Assembly: GCA_001790855.1 (NCBI GenBank)
Contig: MGDH01000009.1
Location: forward strand, 85,486 to 149,485
Direction: 5' to 3'
DNA from: Candidatus Schekmanbacteria bacterium RIFCSPLOWO2_02_FULL_38_14
GTDB lineage: Bacteria; Schekmanbacteria; GWA2-38-11
DNA: 64,000 nt
Below the pieces are notes generated by a model. It was not told the origin of the DNA. It saw only the letters and a list, made by a program, of their open reading frames with translations, and did no database searches. Positions 37,767 through 47,595 of this stretch are shown here, one piece after another. The stretch's first letter is position 1, and every line of letters begins with the position of its first letter. The translations under genes were made by a program, and so were the position numbers.

Positions 37767-38018
37767 CTTGCTTCAATCTCAAATGAGGTTTTGCAAACAG
37801 TGTTTTCTGCAATAAATACTTTCGAGAATTTAATTTGCTGTGGAAGACAGGGACTCTTCAGATACAACAACATGGATCACTCAATAGAAATGGGACTGTC
37901 AACTGCTGAACACATACTCTTTGGTTTGCCAAGAGATAAGATATATAAAGTTGCTGATGAAGATGAAATTTTTGAGCATGAAGGAAAACAAGCTCACGTA
38001 AATACAAAAGAATTCTGA
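37767..38018 (+). pseudogene. In-frame C-terminal fragment of a paralogous FAD oxidoreductase
   Basis: Directly after the TAA of the preceding gene, and in the same frame, the sequence reads NEVLQTVFSAINTFENLICC, then GRQGLFRYNNMDHSIEMG. This is the conserved C-terminus of the same oxidoreductase family and is closer to the family consensus than the tail of the intact gene. The intact gene ends NLICYGRQGNFQYIHMHH at the equivalent place. The fragment is about 83 codons and has no N-terminal FAD domain. It is best explained as the relic of a tandem paralogue lost by recombination; a TTG at 37791 might allow translation but I see no ribosome site. Confidence 0.8.
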
Positions 38019-38053
38019 ATTTGGAAGACTTTGAAGATTAATAAGGAATTAAA

Positions 38054-39520
38054 ATGAAGGTTTTATTCTATGCAAGAGGCTCAGAAATATTTGGCATCGA
38101 GTATATCTCAGCAATATTAAAAGATACTGGACACCAAACAGATATTATCTTTGATACGGGTCTTGATGATAATCTCTACTTTAAAAATATCTTTATCAAT
38201 CGTGAAAAATTCTTTCGAAAATTAATTAGAAAAACCCAGGATTTTAAACCTGACCTCTTAGCTCTCTCTTTTGTAACCAATGTATTTCCACTTATTCCTG
38301 AATTAACTGAGCGCTTCAAAGAAAACTTTGATATTCCAATAATTGCAGGAGGTATCCATCCAACTCTTCTTCCTGAAGAAGTCTTAAAAGTTAAAGGTAT
38401 AGATATGGTTTGCGTTGGAGAAGGCGAAGAAGCAATGTTGGAATTAGTTAATAACATGGAGATGGGAAAAGAAGATCTTACAATAAAGAATATCTGGTTT
38501 AAGATAGATGGTAAAATTATAAAAAATGAGCTTCGTGATTTAGTGGCTTTGGATAATTTGCCAGTTCCAGACAAGGATCTTTTTGCTCCCTTTTTCTGTT
38601 TTTCTGACACTGTCCATTTAATAGCTACTCGAGGGTGCCCTTACAGGTGTACCTATTGCTACAATCATATCTACTGGGAAATGTATAAAGATAAAGGAAA
38701 ATTTTTGCGGCAACAGAATGTTGAAAAAGTAATAGAGGAGCTTTTAATTTATAAAAAAAAATATAATCCTCAGAATTTTTTCTTCCAAGATGATACCTTT
38801 ACTTTTAATAAACCATGGTTAAAAAGTTTTTCAGAATTATATAAAAAAAATATCAACAGGCCTTTTTCTGTTATTTCACATCTTGAAAGAATAGATGAAG
38901 AAGTCTTAGAATATTTAAAAGCTGCAAACTGCAGTACTCTTTTTGTCGGAATTGAATCTGGGAGTGATAGAATACGAAAAAAAGTCTTAAATAGAAATAT
39001 CTCAAACGATGATATAAAAAAGAAAATGAAATTAATAAAAAAATATGCCATGAAAACTGTTACATTCCTGATGTTTGGTTTGCCTCATGAAACTGAAAAG
39101 GATATGTGGGACACCGTAAACTTAATAAAAGATGTAAAGCCTAATTATGTAGGTGCTGGTACTTTTTATCCATTTCCCAAAACAAGTCTAACAGAATATT
39201 GTGTCAAGGAAGGTCTCATAGATCAAGAAACTATCCTCAGTATTAGCCTAGGGCTTGGTACGTATTCAGAAAAAACTCTTCTGAAGCAAGAAAATGCTGA
39301 ATTAGCAATAAACCTGAAAAATTTAATAGCGTTTTCCAATTGGCTCCCCAGTCCATTCTCCCCCCTACTTAAAATCTTAGCTAAAACAAAATCCAAATGG
39401 CTGATGAAATTAATAAAATTAATATGGATTATTACCATGCCTTGCAAAAGTCCTTTGTATAAATCCAGGCTAAAGGAATATTTAAAACAATTAAAATTAA
39501 CCATATTTGATATTTCTTAA
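38054..39520 (+). CDS. B12-binding-domain radical SAM protein
   Basis: The product is 488 residues. A cobalamin-binding-like N-domain (IIAGGIHPTLLPEEVLKV, VCVGEGEEAMLE) precedes the SAM core with C195-x3-C199-x2-C202 in TRGCPYRCTYCYN. LFVGIESGSDRIRKKVL and TFLMFGLPHETEKD are the usual conserved strands. A short hydrophobic, basic C-terminus (about 430-480) may associate with the membrane. Its neighbour, the UGM-like oxidoreductase, and the GT2 downstream suggest work on a polyprenol-linked or sugar substrate. Confidence 0.82.
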   Translation: MKVLFYARGSEIFGIEYISAILKDTGHQTDIIFDTGLDDNLYFKNIFINREKFFRKLIRKTQDFKPDLLALSFVTNVFPLIPELTERFKENFDIPIIAGGIHPTLLPEEVLKVKGIDMVCVGEGEEAMLELVNNMEMGKEDLTIKNIWFKIDGKIIKNELRDLVALDNLPVPDKDLFAPFFCFSDTVHLIATRGCPYRCTYCYNHIYWEMYKDKGKFLRQQNVEKVIEELLIYKKKYNPQNFFFQDDTFTFNKPWLKSFSELYKKNINRPFSVISHLERIDEEVLEYLKAANCSTLFVGIESGSDRIRKKVLNRNISNDDIKKKMKLIKKYAMKTVTFLMFGLPHETEKDMWDTVNLIKDVKPNYVGAGTFYPFPKTSLTEYCVKEGLIDQETILSISLGLGTYSEKTLLKQENAELAINLKNLIAFSNWLPSPFSPLLKILAKTKSKWLMKLIKLIWIITMPCKSPLYKSRLKEYLKQLKLTIFDIS

Positions 39521-39544
39521 CACACTATATCTTTAAAAAAATAA

Positions 39545-40294
39545 ATGATATATATATTGCTCCCAGCATATAATGAAGAGAAGGCAATCTGGAAATTGAT
39601 AGAGAGGGTAATAAATCTCAGGAAGAATTCTAATCTTTGCCTTTCAATCTTAGTAGTTGACGATGGAAGTACAGACAATACAGCCAAAGTATTAGATAAT
39701 TTCAAAAAAAATATTTCCATCGAAGTAATATCCCATGAGAAAAACAAAGGTCTTGGCGAAGCCCTGAAATCCGGAATCCTTTTTCTCCTCACAAAACTCG
39801 CGGATGATGATATAATAGTCACAATGGACTCTGATAACACCCATAACCCATCCCTTATTCCCCTGATGGCTAATGAAATAGGTAAAGGCTGTGATATTGT
39901 TATCGCATCAAGATTTCTGGGAGGGGGTAAAGAAATCGGTGTTCCTAACCTGAGAAAATTTTTAAGCAGATGTGCCAGAATGATTTTTAATCTTCTTTTC
40001 CAGACCCGGAATGTAACTGATTATACCTCTGGCTACAGGGCTTTTAAAGCTGCTGTTATAAAGAAAGCATTTGAGAAATATAAAAGTAATTTGATAGAGG
40101 AATCAGGATTTACTGCTACAGTAGAATTACTTTTAAAACTAAGGTCTATTGGTGCCAGAATAAACGAAGTCCCTTTAGTTCTCCGTTATGACTTTAAAAA
40201 AGGAAAAAGCAAGCTAAAAATAGTAAGAACAGTTTTTAGATATTTATATATAATAGTAAAATTTAGTTTATCAAAAAAAGCCGGGAAACCCTGA
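39545..40294 (+). CDS. Polyprenol-phosphate sugar synthase-like GT2
   Basis: The product is 249 residues, with MIYILLPAYNEEKAIWKLI, LSILVVDDGSTDNTAKV, VTMDSDNTHNPSLIPLM as the DxD region, and IASRFLGGG followed by RNVTDYTSGYRAFKAAV. These match the DPM1-like group that makes polyprenyl-phosphate-hexose from NDP-sugar. No C-terminal membrane helices are present. It could supply the lipid-linked donor used by the many GT-C-like membrane proteins further on. Confidence 0.87.
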   Translation: MIYILLPAYNEEKAIWKLIERVINLRKNSNLCLSILVVDDGSTDNTAKVLDNFKKNISIEVISHEKNKGLGEALKSGILFLLTKLADDDIIVTMDSDNTHNPSLIPLMANEIGKGCDIVIASRFLGGGKEIGVPNLRKFLSRCARMIFNLLFQTRNVTDYTSGYRAFKAAVIKKAFEKYKSNLIEESGFTATVELLLKLRSIGARINEVPLVLRYDFKKGKSKLKIVRTVFRYLYIIVKFSLSKKAGKP

Positions 40295-40349
40295 CCATCC
40301 TGACCCATTTCAATACTTTTTAGCTTTGCGCTTTCAGTTTTAAGTTTCT

Positions 40350-41490
40350 TTACTGTACCATCCCATTAGAAACTAAATAATCATAAATTGTTTTTGCAAC
40401 AAGTTTATGTCCCTCTTTATTCCAGTGAGAGTCTGAAGGAAGGAAAAGGTCAACTTTTTTCTCGTATTCACGCTGAGAAGGTAAAAGATCAAGAAAAGGG
40501 ATTTTATTTTCTTCTGTAAAATTTGCCAGTTCATCATTTATCCTTGTTACACTGTAATTTGCGGGATTCTCATGGTACCGGATTAACTCCTTTGCAAACG
40601 ATCCCTCAAAGACCTGGATTCTGTTAGGAATTAAGAAAATTAATGACTTCCCTCCTATCTGTTTTTCTAAAGAGTCAATGCCTTTTAGAAATCCTTTTGT
40701 TTTATTCATTGCCTCTTCAAGCTTAGAAGGATATTTCTTTAAATAAAATTTCATATCAAAAGGAATCCCTGAATTTTCCCAGGGCTTTTTTTTAAGGCCT
40801 TTCTTAATTAATAAGTTATTAACTCTATCCTCAAAAAATTCGTATGCCCTGCTATTCCTTTCTAAAAAGTTTTTGCGTCTCTCTTTTTGCTTATGTTCAA
40901 AAAGATCGAAGAGATAACCATCTTTAACTGTATAATGATTTATAGCCCCAATCATAACATCCTCTACGTCATATCTGAATATAAAAAGCTACTATTACTA
41001 AATCAGGTTTTAATTTAAATCCCCATTCCTTTAAATAGTAGTATTCCTGGTCAGTCCCGTAACCCATAACGCCTGCGTTTATAACCTCATATTTTTTGCC
41101 ATCATTTTTTTCCCCTAAAATCGATTCTAATTGTTTAACAAATGTGTCCTCAAACTCTACCCCGGCCCCGAATGTAAAAGAATCACCAAGAACCAGTATC
41201 CTAAAAGTATTTCCTTTTTTTCCTCCGTATTCATAATCCCTGAAACCAAGAGAGTTTGTCTCAGCTTTTGCTATATAATTTCCATCAGAATCAAGGAAAA
41301 CTCCTTTAAAATTTTTAACAAGTTTATAACCTCTTTTTTTATCTGTTTCATAAAGTCCTTTTGGGTGCGGAATGTATGTGTATCTATTTTTCAAAAAAAA
41401 TCTAAGTACGATTTCGAGCATTAAAAAGCAGAAGAGCAATGAGGATAATATTAAAATTACATTCTGAAAGGCTTTCTCATATTTGGTCAT
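40350..41490 (-). pseudogene. SGNH/GDSL hydrolase-like membrane protein, disrupted by a frameshift
   Basis: Two minus-strand frames form one gene. The first part (41490 to 40969) has an N-terminal membrane helix and the block I motif VLGDSFTFGAGVEFED, then TGVMGYGTDQEYYYLKEW-like sequence, ending KPDLVIVAFYIQI and a stop. The second part (start of matching frame near 40976, down to 40350) continues with RYDVEDVMIGAINHYTV and ends with the block V motif LPSDSHWNKEGH. The intact relative at 62842-63906 shows the same order of blocks in a single frame. The break lies near 40970-40985. It is either a real inactivating mutation or a sequencing error. Confidence 0.85.
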
Positions 41491-41563
41491 AGTTTCCTTT
41501 TGGAAAAATACTTGAATAATTTAGGTAAATAGTATTAATGTCTAAAAATCAATATATTTTACA

Positions 41564-43540
41564 ATGGATAAAGAAATCACAAATAGAAATAGTATAGAAA
41601 AATTAAAATATTCTTTAATTATATCAGGCATTGTCATTTCAGCAATCCATCTAATCAGTCCATACATTCCTTTAAAGTTTCTTTGGGGATTTAATTTTTT
41701 CAGGTTCATCTCATTACCATCACAAATAATTCTTTTTATTCTTGGAATTTTAGTTTCAATTTCTTATTTTAATGAACTGATAAGTAAATTTTTAATTTTT
41801 ATTATAGAATACTTTAATAAAATTTTTAATAAAATTTCCACTAAGACACTCTATATTATTATATCCTTCCTTTTTTTCATTATTTTCTGGATATTCCGCT
41901 CAAGAAGACTTTATGGAGACGGTGTTTTTGCCGGATATGTCATTAAGGATAAAGTGTATTTAACAATTGATGGCTTATATAATTCAATATTTATCATCTC
42001 CCATTTTTTAATATCCCATGCATATAAAGCAGTGCTTAGACTTGACTATCCGTATGGATATTTTGTCACTTTCGCTTTAATCAACTGCATTTTAGGAAGC
42101 TTCTTTATTGCCGCACTTCTCTTCATATGCAAAGAACTCTCAGATAACATCTACAGGAAATTTTTTATTTTTTCCTTAATAATTTCACAGGGAGGAATTC
42201 AGATCTTGTTTGGTCATGTAGAAAGCTATACAGTACTCTTAACAGGAGGAATATTTTTTATACTTCTGGCATATTATTATATCCAGGGTAAGATTAATAC
42301 ATTCTTACCTGTTTTTACTCTCATCATAGCATCTATCCTTAAAATTACCACTATACAGTTATACCCTGCTTTAATTATCTTGGTTTTTTTAAAACTGATA
42401 AGAAAAAAAGATTTAAAATCAATTTATGAATTATTTTTAATATTGGGAATACCTCTTTTAGGGCTATTTACTTATTTAATAATGGCTTGGAAAACAGGAA
42501 AATTAAAGCTCTTTCTTAATTTACTCTTTTTTGCTGATAACTTTTTCCCCTTAATAAATCCAAAATCCCATAATCATTTATATACCCTTATCTCTTGGGA
42601 TTATTTAATAGTCTTTATCAATGAATTAATCTTAATATTTCCTATGGGAATATTACTGGCAATTTTTCCCCTATTTTTTTACAGAAAAAAAATAGAATAT
42701 AAAGATCCATTTTTTATATTTCTTTTAAGTTCGTCATTTTTCTGCCTTCTTTATAATGTCATCTCATATCCAATCTTAGGACCATTCAGAGATTGGGACA
42801 AGTATTCACTCACCTTTCTCCCGGTAAGTTTATTAGGAGTTTATTTATTGAATAAATATGTGAAAGAAGACAGACATTTCTTCTCAATAGCTTTACTGGT
42901 TCTGACTTTTTCACTTATCCATACGGTCCCCTGGATACTGGCTAATAATCAGAAAATTTTAACATTAAAACCTGAAACCGAATATACACACATAAGGGAT
43001 TATCTGGCCGGAGAAAATTATTTAAAGTCTTCTATCAGATCAGTAGACAATAATAATATTAAAAATAGAAATGCCCTTAAATGGTTTACCTTAGCGGCAA
43101 AATCTGATGTAAATTTAGGAGGAGATAATGATGAAATTGCTTTAAGATATTACCAAAAGGCAATTAATGAAAACCCGAATTTTGCTGAAGCCAGAAACAA
43201 TCTTGGAGTAATATATGATAAGATGGAAATGTATAATCAGGCATCAGATGAATTCAGAAAAGCGTTGGAAATAGACCAGAATCTAGCGGAAACTCATAAT
43301 AACCTGGGCATCCTCTTTGCAGACTGGATGTGGTGGAATGAAGCTTATTCTCATCACAAAAAGGCAACTGAACTGAATCCGAATTTGGCACAGGCTCATA
43401 ATAATTTAGGAATAGACTATGCAAATGTGGGAAAGTATAAAGAGTCTATAGAAGAATTTAAAAAGGCTCTGGAAATAAGTCCCGATTTGGAAATATCCAA
43501 AAAATACCTTGCCCTGATTTCAAAAATAATAAAAAAGTAG
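41564..43540 (+). CDS. Large membrane protein with C-terminal TPR repeats, GT-C-like
   Basis: The product is 658 residues. About twelve membrane helices cover residues 15-470. The tail (about 510-655) has four TPR units, including ALRYYQKAINENPNFAEARN, DEFRKALEIDQNLAETHNN and EEFKKALEISPDLEISKKY. The first extracytoplasmic loop has RRLYGDGVFAG, where GT-C enzymes carry acidic residues. A protein or glycan glycosyltransferase that recruits partners through TPR is plausible, but not proven. It is transcribed divergently from the broken SGNH gene. Confidence 0.7.
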   Translation: MDKEITNRNSIEKLKYSLIISGIVISAIHLISPYIPLKFLWGFNFFRFISLPSQIILFILGILVSISYFNELISKFLIFIIEYFNKIFNKISTKTLYIIISFLFFIIFWIFRSRRLYGDGVFAGYVIKDKVYLTIDGLYNSIFIISHFLISHAYKAVLRLDYPYGYFVTFALINCILGSFFIAALLFICKELSDNIYRKFFIFSLIISQGGIQILFGHVESYTVLLTGGIFFILLAYYYIQGKINTFLPVFTLIIASILKITTIQLYPALIILVFLKLIRKKDLKSIYELFLILGIPLLGLFTYLIMAWKTGKLKLFLNLLFFADNFFPLINPKSHNHLYTLISWDYLIVFINELILIFPMGILLAIFPLFFYRKKIEYKDPFFIFLLSSSFFCLLYNVISYPILGPFRDWDKYSLTFLPVSLLGVYLLNKYVKEDRHFFSIALLVLTFSLIHTVPWILANNQKILTLKPETEYTHIRDYLAGENYLKSSIRSVDNNNIKNRNALKWFTLAAKSDVNLGGDNDEIALRYYQKAINENPNFAEARNNLGVIYDKMEMYNQASDEFRKALEIDQNLAETHNNLGILFADWMWWNEAYSHHKKATELNPNLAQAHNNLGIDYANVGKYKESIEEFKKALEISPDLEISKKYLALISKIIKK

Positions 43541-43581
43541 TTACCAATTCTCTGTCTGCCTACCAATGCTGACTGATAAAA

Positions 43582-44187
43582 TCAGGCAGAAACTTCTGCC
43601 AGTACAATGACCCAGGGAAATGGAGTTGCTATCTTTAAGATTTTAAAACCATCATTTTTTAATAATCCAAGAAACTGTTTTTTTGTCCAATTTTGCAAAT
43701 GTTCAGGGTCGTTTCCGAATCTGAAAAAATTTTTACATCGCAAAAAATTTGAAATCCTAAAAAGTGGTTCATGGGGAATACTTATAAGAGCATATTTACT
43801 TGTAATATTCTTAACTATTCTTAAAATCTCGTCAGGCTTTTTCATATGTTCTAATACCTCAATTAACATCACAAGCTCAAAAGACTTTTTTTCACATTGA
43901 AAATTATTAATATCACACTCAATAAATTTTGCTCTTGGATTTAAATCCCGGGCTAAATCCAGCGCTTTAGTATCTATATCCACCCCTGTAATTTCAAGAT
44001 AAGAATAAAATTTAGACAATTTATTGATTACAAACCCTTCTCCACACCCAAGATCTAAAACTTTTTTAACATCAATAGTACCAACCATTTGCAAAATCTC
44101 ATTTAGGAATCTATCTAATAATATTTTAACAAATGGGTTCTTGCTCTGGTATTTCTGAAGGTTGCCATAAGACTGGTGGGATATCAC
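43582..44187 (-). CDS. Class I SAM-dependent methyltransferase
   Basis: The product is 201 residues starting from a GTG. Motif I is VLDLGCGEGFVINKL, followed by ITGVDIDTKALDLA and LVMLIEVLEHMKKPDEIL, the usual motif III/post region of small-molecule or lipid/sugar methyltransferases. It is transcribed after the GT2 gene at 44206 with a gap of about 18 bases. It may methylate a lipid head group or terminal sugar; no specific target can be named. A perfect GGCAGAA/TTCTGCC hairpin at 43585-43600 lies within its last codons. Confidence 0.82.
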   Translation of the reverse strand: MISHQSYGNLQKYQSKNPFVKILLDRFLNEILQMVGTIDVKKVLDLGCGEGFVINKLSKFYSYLEITGVDIDTKALDLARDLNPRAKFIECDINNFQCEKKSFELVMLIEVLEHMKKPDEILRIVKNITSKYALISIPHEPLFRISNFLRCKNFFRFGNDPEHLQNWTKKQFLGLLKNDGFKILKIATPFPWVIVLAEVSA

Positions 44188-44205
44188 AGAGAAAAAACTC
44201 CTCTT

Positions 44206-45141
44206 TTATATCTCCGAGATAATAATATCTTTATTACTCTCTTTAACAAAGCGAGCGGTAATCATCTCACCTATAAGACCCATAGAGACAAATTGGACAC
44301 CTAAGATTAACATGAGAATCCCCAATAGCAAAAGGGGCCGATCCCCTATCTTATAACCCTGAAATCGTAGGAATGACATATAGATACAAATCCCAAAACC
44401 TGTTCCGGAAACTATTATTCCTGATATTCCAAAAAAATGAAGCGGCCTTTCTTTATACCTTGTAAGAAGCAATACTGTGAGAAGGTCAAAACAACCCTTA
44501 ATAAACCTTCCAGGACCATATTTAGATTTTCCAAATCTTCTATAATGATGCTCAACAGGGATCTCACTTACTCTAAATCCTCGACCAGCAACGAGTATGG
44601 GAATATATCGGTACAACTCCCCATAGATGTTTATCTGCTCTAAAACCTCACGTCTGTAACATTTAAAGCCACAATTAATATCGTGGAGCCTCACACCAGT
44701 AAATAATGCCGTCATCTTATTGAATATCTTTGATGAGATAACTCTGAAAAAATGGTCATTCCTTTTTTGCTTCCATCCAGAAATGAGATCATATTCCTCT
44801 TTGATTTTTTGTAAAAACTTCGGGATTTCCTCCGGCTCATCTTGTAAATCCCCATCCATGGTAACAATAATCTTCCCTCTTGCACGTTGGAATCCAGTAG
44901 AAAGGGCTACTGCTTTCCCAAAATTCTTCCTTAGCTGAACCCCTCTAATGCTGTGATTTTTTTCATTAATTTCCTTAATGAAATCAAAAGAACCATCTGT
45001 ACTTCCATCATCGACGAAGAGAACCTCATAATTTGTACCAATTCTTTCTAACACATTGACTAACTTACTTGAAAGCTCCTTTAAGCTTTCTTTTTCATTA
45101 AAGACAGGAATAACTACTGAAACATCAAGAAAGTTTTCCAT
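44206..45141 (-). CDS. Polyprenyl-phosphate glycosyltransferase with two C-terminal membrane helices (GtrB/ArnC-like GT2)
   Basis: The product is 311 residues. Motifs include VSVVIPVFNEKESLKEL, YEVLFVDDGSTDGSFDF, IIVTMDGDLQDEPEEIP and HDINCGFKCYRREV, with FGKSKYGPGRFIKGCFDLL before two helices near 230-290. This is the GtrB/ArnC/DPMS class making an undecaprenyl-phosphate sugar at the membrane. GT-C enzymes, abundant in the next 18 kb, need exactly this kind of donor. Confidence 0.9.
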   Translation of the reverse strand: MENFLDVSVVIPVFNEKESLKELSSKLVNVLERIGTNYEVLFVDDGSTDGSFDFIKEINEKNHSIRGVQLRKNFGKAVALSTGFQRARGKIIVTMDGDLQDEPEEIPKFLQKIKEEYDLISGWKQKRNDHFFRVISSKIFNKMTALFTGVRLHDINCGFKCYRREVLEQINIYGELYRYIPILVAGRGFRVSEIPVEHHYRRFGKSKYGPGRFIKGCFDLLTVLLLTRYKERPLHFFGISGIIVSGTGFGICIYMSFLRFQGYKIGDRPLLLLGILMLILGVQFVSMGLIGEMITARFVKESNKDIIISEI

Positions 45142-45715
45142 ATGCTTTAAAACCTAATTTTCCTATGAAGTTTCCAATTGAAGCTCCCCACAACAAGCTA
45201 TGGAGAATTTCCAAATGTAAGGAATTTTTTTATTTTTATTATATTCGCTCGCTAACCTAGTAGCAAGCTGCAAGGAATACGCTCACTATGCATTTTCAAA
45301 AACATCTTGTAAACTCAAAATATTTTTTAAATTTAGCATTTCCAAATTATAAAAGCAAGTTTTTACACAACACAACTACAAATCTGGCTATACCCCAAAA
45401 AATAAGATTTTTCCTTTATACCCTCTCTGATTACCTCTCAGAAGTGCTTAAAAAAATTACAAAATCCCTGCTCTAATTATGGACACCCCAGCCAAAATAC
45501 CAGTTACCTGCCTGCCGGCAGGCAGGTCTATTAACTTTAGGAAATTATCATTAAAATTTTGGGGTATTGCCAGACCAGCATAGAAATATCTTGACAATTA
45601 GCCCTTTAATAAACTATTTTTTTTATAAATGTCTATCTGTAAAAGTCTTATAATATGTATATCATTATAATAGGCAGAAAAAATTTCTCTAAATTTAATC
45701 CTCTGAAGTTTCAAA
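45142..45715. other. 574-base divergent intergenic region
   Basis: The region separates the GtrB-like gene (minus) from a large membrane protein gene (plus). It is AT-rich apart from the GC-rich palindrome at 45506-45527. A small open frame at 45288-45476 has no ribosome site, motif or homology I can see, and I do not call it. The region should contain promoters for both directions, but no clear box pair stands out. Confidence 0.5.
45506..45527. repeat. 22-base perfect palindrome, GC-rich
   Basis: The core CCTGCCTGCCGGCAGGCAGG is flanked by A and T, so all 22 bases are self-complementary. It stands out in an otherwise AT-rich spacer. This palindrome type is seen as a dispersed intergenic repeat in various bacterial genomes. 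It can form an 11-bp stem with no loop bases or act as a dyad binding site. No T-run follows, so it is unlikely to be a terminator. Confidence 0.8.
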
Positions 45716-47518
45716 TTGGAAAAAAATATATTTTCAAAAATATTTAGAAATGAAAAGCTAAGAGTCATTCTTCTTTATTCAATAATAGTCATAATTCTTA
45801 CTTATCCTTTTATCTACAAAATTCATAATCACCTTTTCAGGGGTTTTCTAAGAAGCGAATATAACAATAACCCAGTCATCTGGGAACCCAGATGGGATGG
45901 TGCACATCCTGATACTTTTGGATTTATATATACTATGGCATGGATTTCTCATTCCTTAACAACTGATCCCAAAAATCTTTTTAATGCAAATATCTTTTAT
46001 CCCAACAAAAACGTATTAGCTTATCATAACCATAACTTTACAAATGCTTTAATAGCTCTTCCATTTAATGCTATTTTAAAGAATCCGGTACTGGCGTATA
46101 ATTTTTTGGTATTTTTTTCATACATTTCAGCCGCCTTTGGCATGTATCTTTTAACCAAATTCTTTATTGATGACAAACTAATCTCTTTTACAAGCGGATT
46201 GATGTTTGTCTTCACATGGTTAAACTATTTTTATATCCAAGGGATTGAAGTAATTTCTACAGAATGGATACCTTTAACTTTTCTCTACCTGTTCAAATTT
46301 CTTGATTCTAAAAAAACAAAACATATTTTTTTATTTCTAATATTCTTTCTCCTTGGAGCTTTGACTTCATGGTATTTTCTCGTCTATTTGGTTTATAGTC
46401 TTGCTCTTCTCATTATTATCCAGATAATCTATAGATGGAGGGAAATCCTGACTCCCAGAAATCTAATCTTATTTTTAATCATTTTCATATTAGCTGCTGC
46501 TGTCATATATCCAATCTCATTACCATATTTAGAGAACAGACACCAGTTCCCTGACTTTAAAAGAACTAAAGCTAACACATTAATGGAGGCTGATTATTTA
46601 GATTACTATTTATTAACCATAGATAAGATGAAATATCTTCAATATATTTTATGTGCTTATATTCTGATAACCCTTTTGGGCAGAAAGAAAGATTCTGAAA
46701 ACGAGAACAGACTAATGCCTGCAAAGATATTTTTTTTACTCCTTGCTTTTTTTTCATTTTTACTTTCCATGGGACCTCGTTTAAAAGCTTTTGGAAAGGT
46801 ACGAAACATTCCTTTACCATATACACTGCTATTCGATTATTTCCCTGGATTTGAGATTACAAGAAACCCAAGACGATTCGAGGTTCTTTTAAACCTATCT
46901 TTGAGTTTCATAGCATGCTTAGCCATTTGGTACATAATTAAAATGATAAAGGGTGACGGTGTTAAAAAAGCTGTTAAAATCGCTTTAATCTTAATCCCAA
47001 TTGTCAACTATTCCCATATAGCCAATTTCCCAAACATGCTTCAGTATTGTCCAAGGGGCGATGAAGTCTACAAAGTTTATAAATGGCTTGCTTCTTTAAA
47101 TGAAGATGTATCTATCTATCAAACTTCATATAATAAACAAAATGGTTTTGCAAAGCCTGGCCATAGTATGAGAGAAGCAATTTATACTTACTATTCAATT
47201 TATCATTGGAAAAAAACCGTAAATGGGATTGCTACATGGATACCTCCGAGTTTTCGAAAACTTATTAATATGGAAGAACAATTCCCTTCCAAAAAGTTTC
47301 TAAATGAATTAAGGAACCTCGGCACTAATTATATAATAGTTATAGACTGTGTTGGTGATCTTCTGGACGTAAAAAATGGACCTTTAGAAGAATTACTTAG
47401 AGATAATGAAATAAGACTGATAAAAAAAGATACTGGCATAAAAAAGCTGAGATACAACTACGCCTATGAGATAATTTATAAAAATAAGTCACCCCAATAT
47501 AAAGATATCCCTTCCTAA
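45716..47518 (+). CDS. Multi-span membrane protein, GT-C-like, unknown substrate
   Basis: The product is 600 residues starting at a TTG; no in-frame ATG lies near, and the first helix starts at about residue 15. About eleven to twelve helices are followed by a soluble C-terminal domain of about 170 residues. The first loop contains WEPRWDGAHPDTFGF, with acidic and His residues, and ANIFYPNKNVLAYHNHNF is a motif shared with YfhO-like and other lipid-linked-sugar membrane transferases. It starts the plus-strand block of six genes. Confidence 0.65.
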   Translation: MEKNIFSKIFRNEKLRVILLYSIIVIILTYPFIYKIHNHLFRGFLRSEYNNNPVIWEPRWDGAHPDTFGFIYTMAWISHSLTTDPKNLFNANIFYPNKNVLAYHNHNFTNALIALPFNAILKNPVLAYNFLVFFSYISAAFGMYLLTKFFIDDKLISFTSGLMFVFTWLNYFYIQGIEVISTEWIPLTFLYLFKFLDSKKTKHIFLFLIFFLLGALTSWYFLVYLVYSLALLIIIQIIYRWREILTPRNLILFLIIFILAAAVIYPISLPYLENRHQFPDFKRTKANTLMEADYLDYYLLTIDKMKYLQYILCAYILITLLGRKKDSENENRLMPAKIFFLLLAFFSFLLSMGPRLKAFGKVRNIPLPYTLLFDYFPGFEITRNPRRFEVLLNLSLSFIACLAIWYIIKMIKGDGVKKAVKIALILIPIVNYSHIANFPNMLQYCPRGDEVYKVYKWLASLNEDVSIYQTSYNKQNGFAKPGHSMREAIYTYYSIYHWKKTVNGIATWIPPSFRKLINMEEQFPSKKFLNELRNLGTNYIIVIDCVGDLLDVKNGPLEELLRDNEIRLIKKDTGIKKLRYNYAYEIIYKNKSPQYKDIPS

Positions 47519-47595
47519 GGATTATCTTAGCCCTATTTTTGATTTTACTTTAATCTATGTTTAATTTATAAATTAATAATATAATTCAAAAAAAG

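Noticed and set aside
38176..38610. Minus-strand open frame of 144 codons inside the radical SAM gene
   Set aside because: The plus-strand frame carries B12/radical SAM motifs over the same bases; the minus-strand protein has none.
43555..43600. Hairpins TCTGCCT/AGGCAGA and GGCAGAA/TTCTGCC near the convergent gene ends as a terminator
   Set aside because: The second lies within the last codons of the methyltransferase gene and neither is followed by a T-run, so a terminator call is not supported.
45288..45476. Small plus-strand open frame of 62 codons in the divergent spacer
   Set aside because: No ribosome site, no motif, composition like the spacer; its extent is expected by chance in AT-rich sequence.
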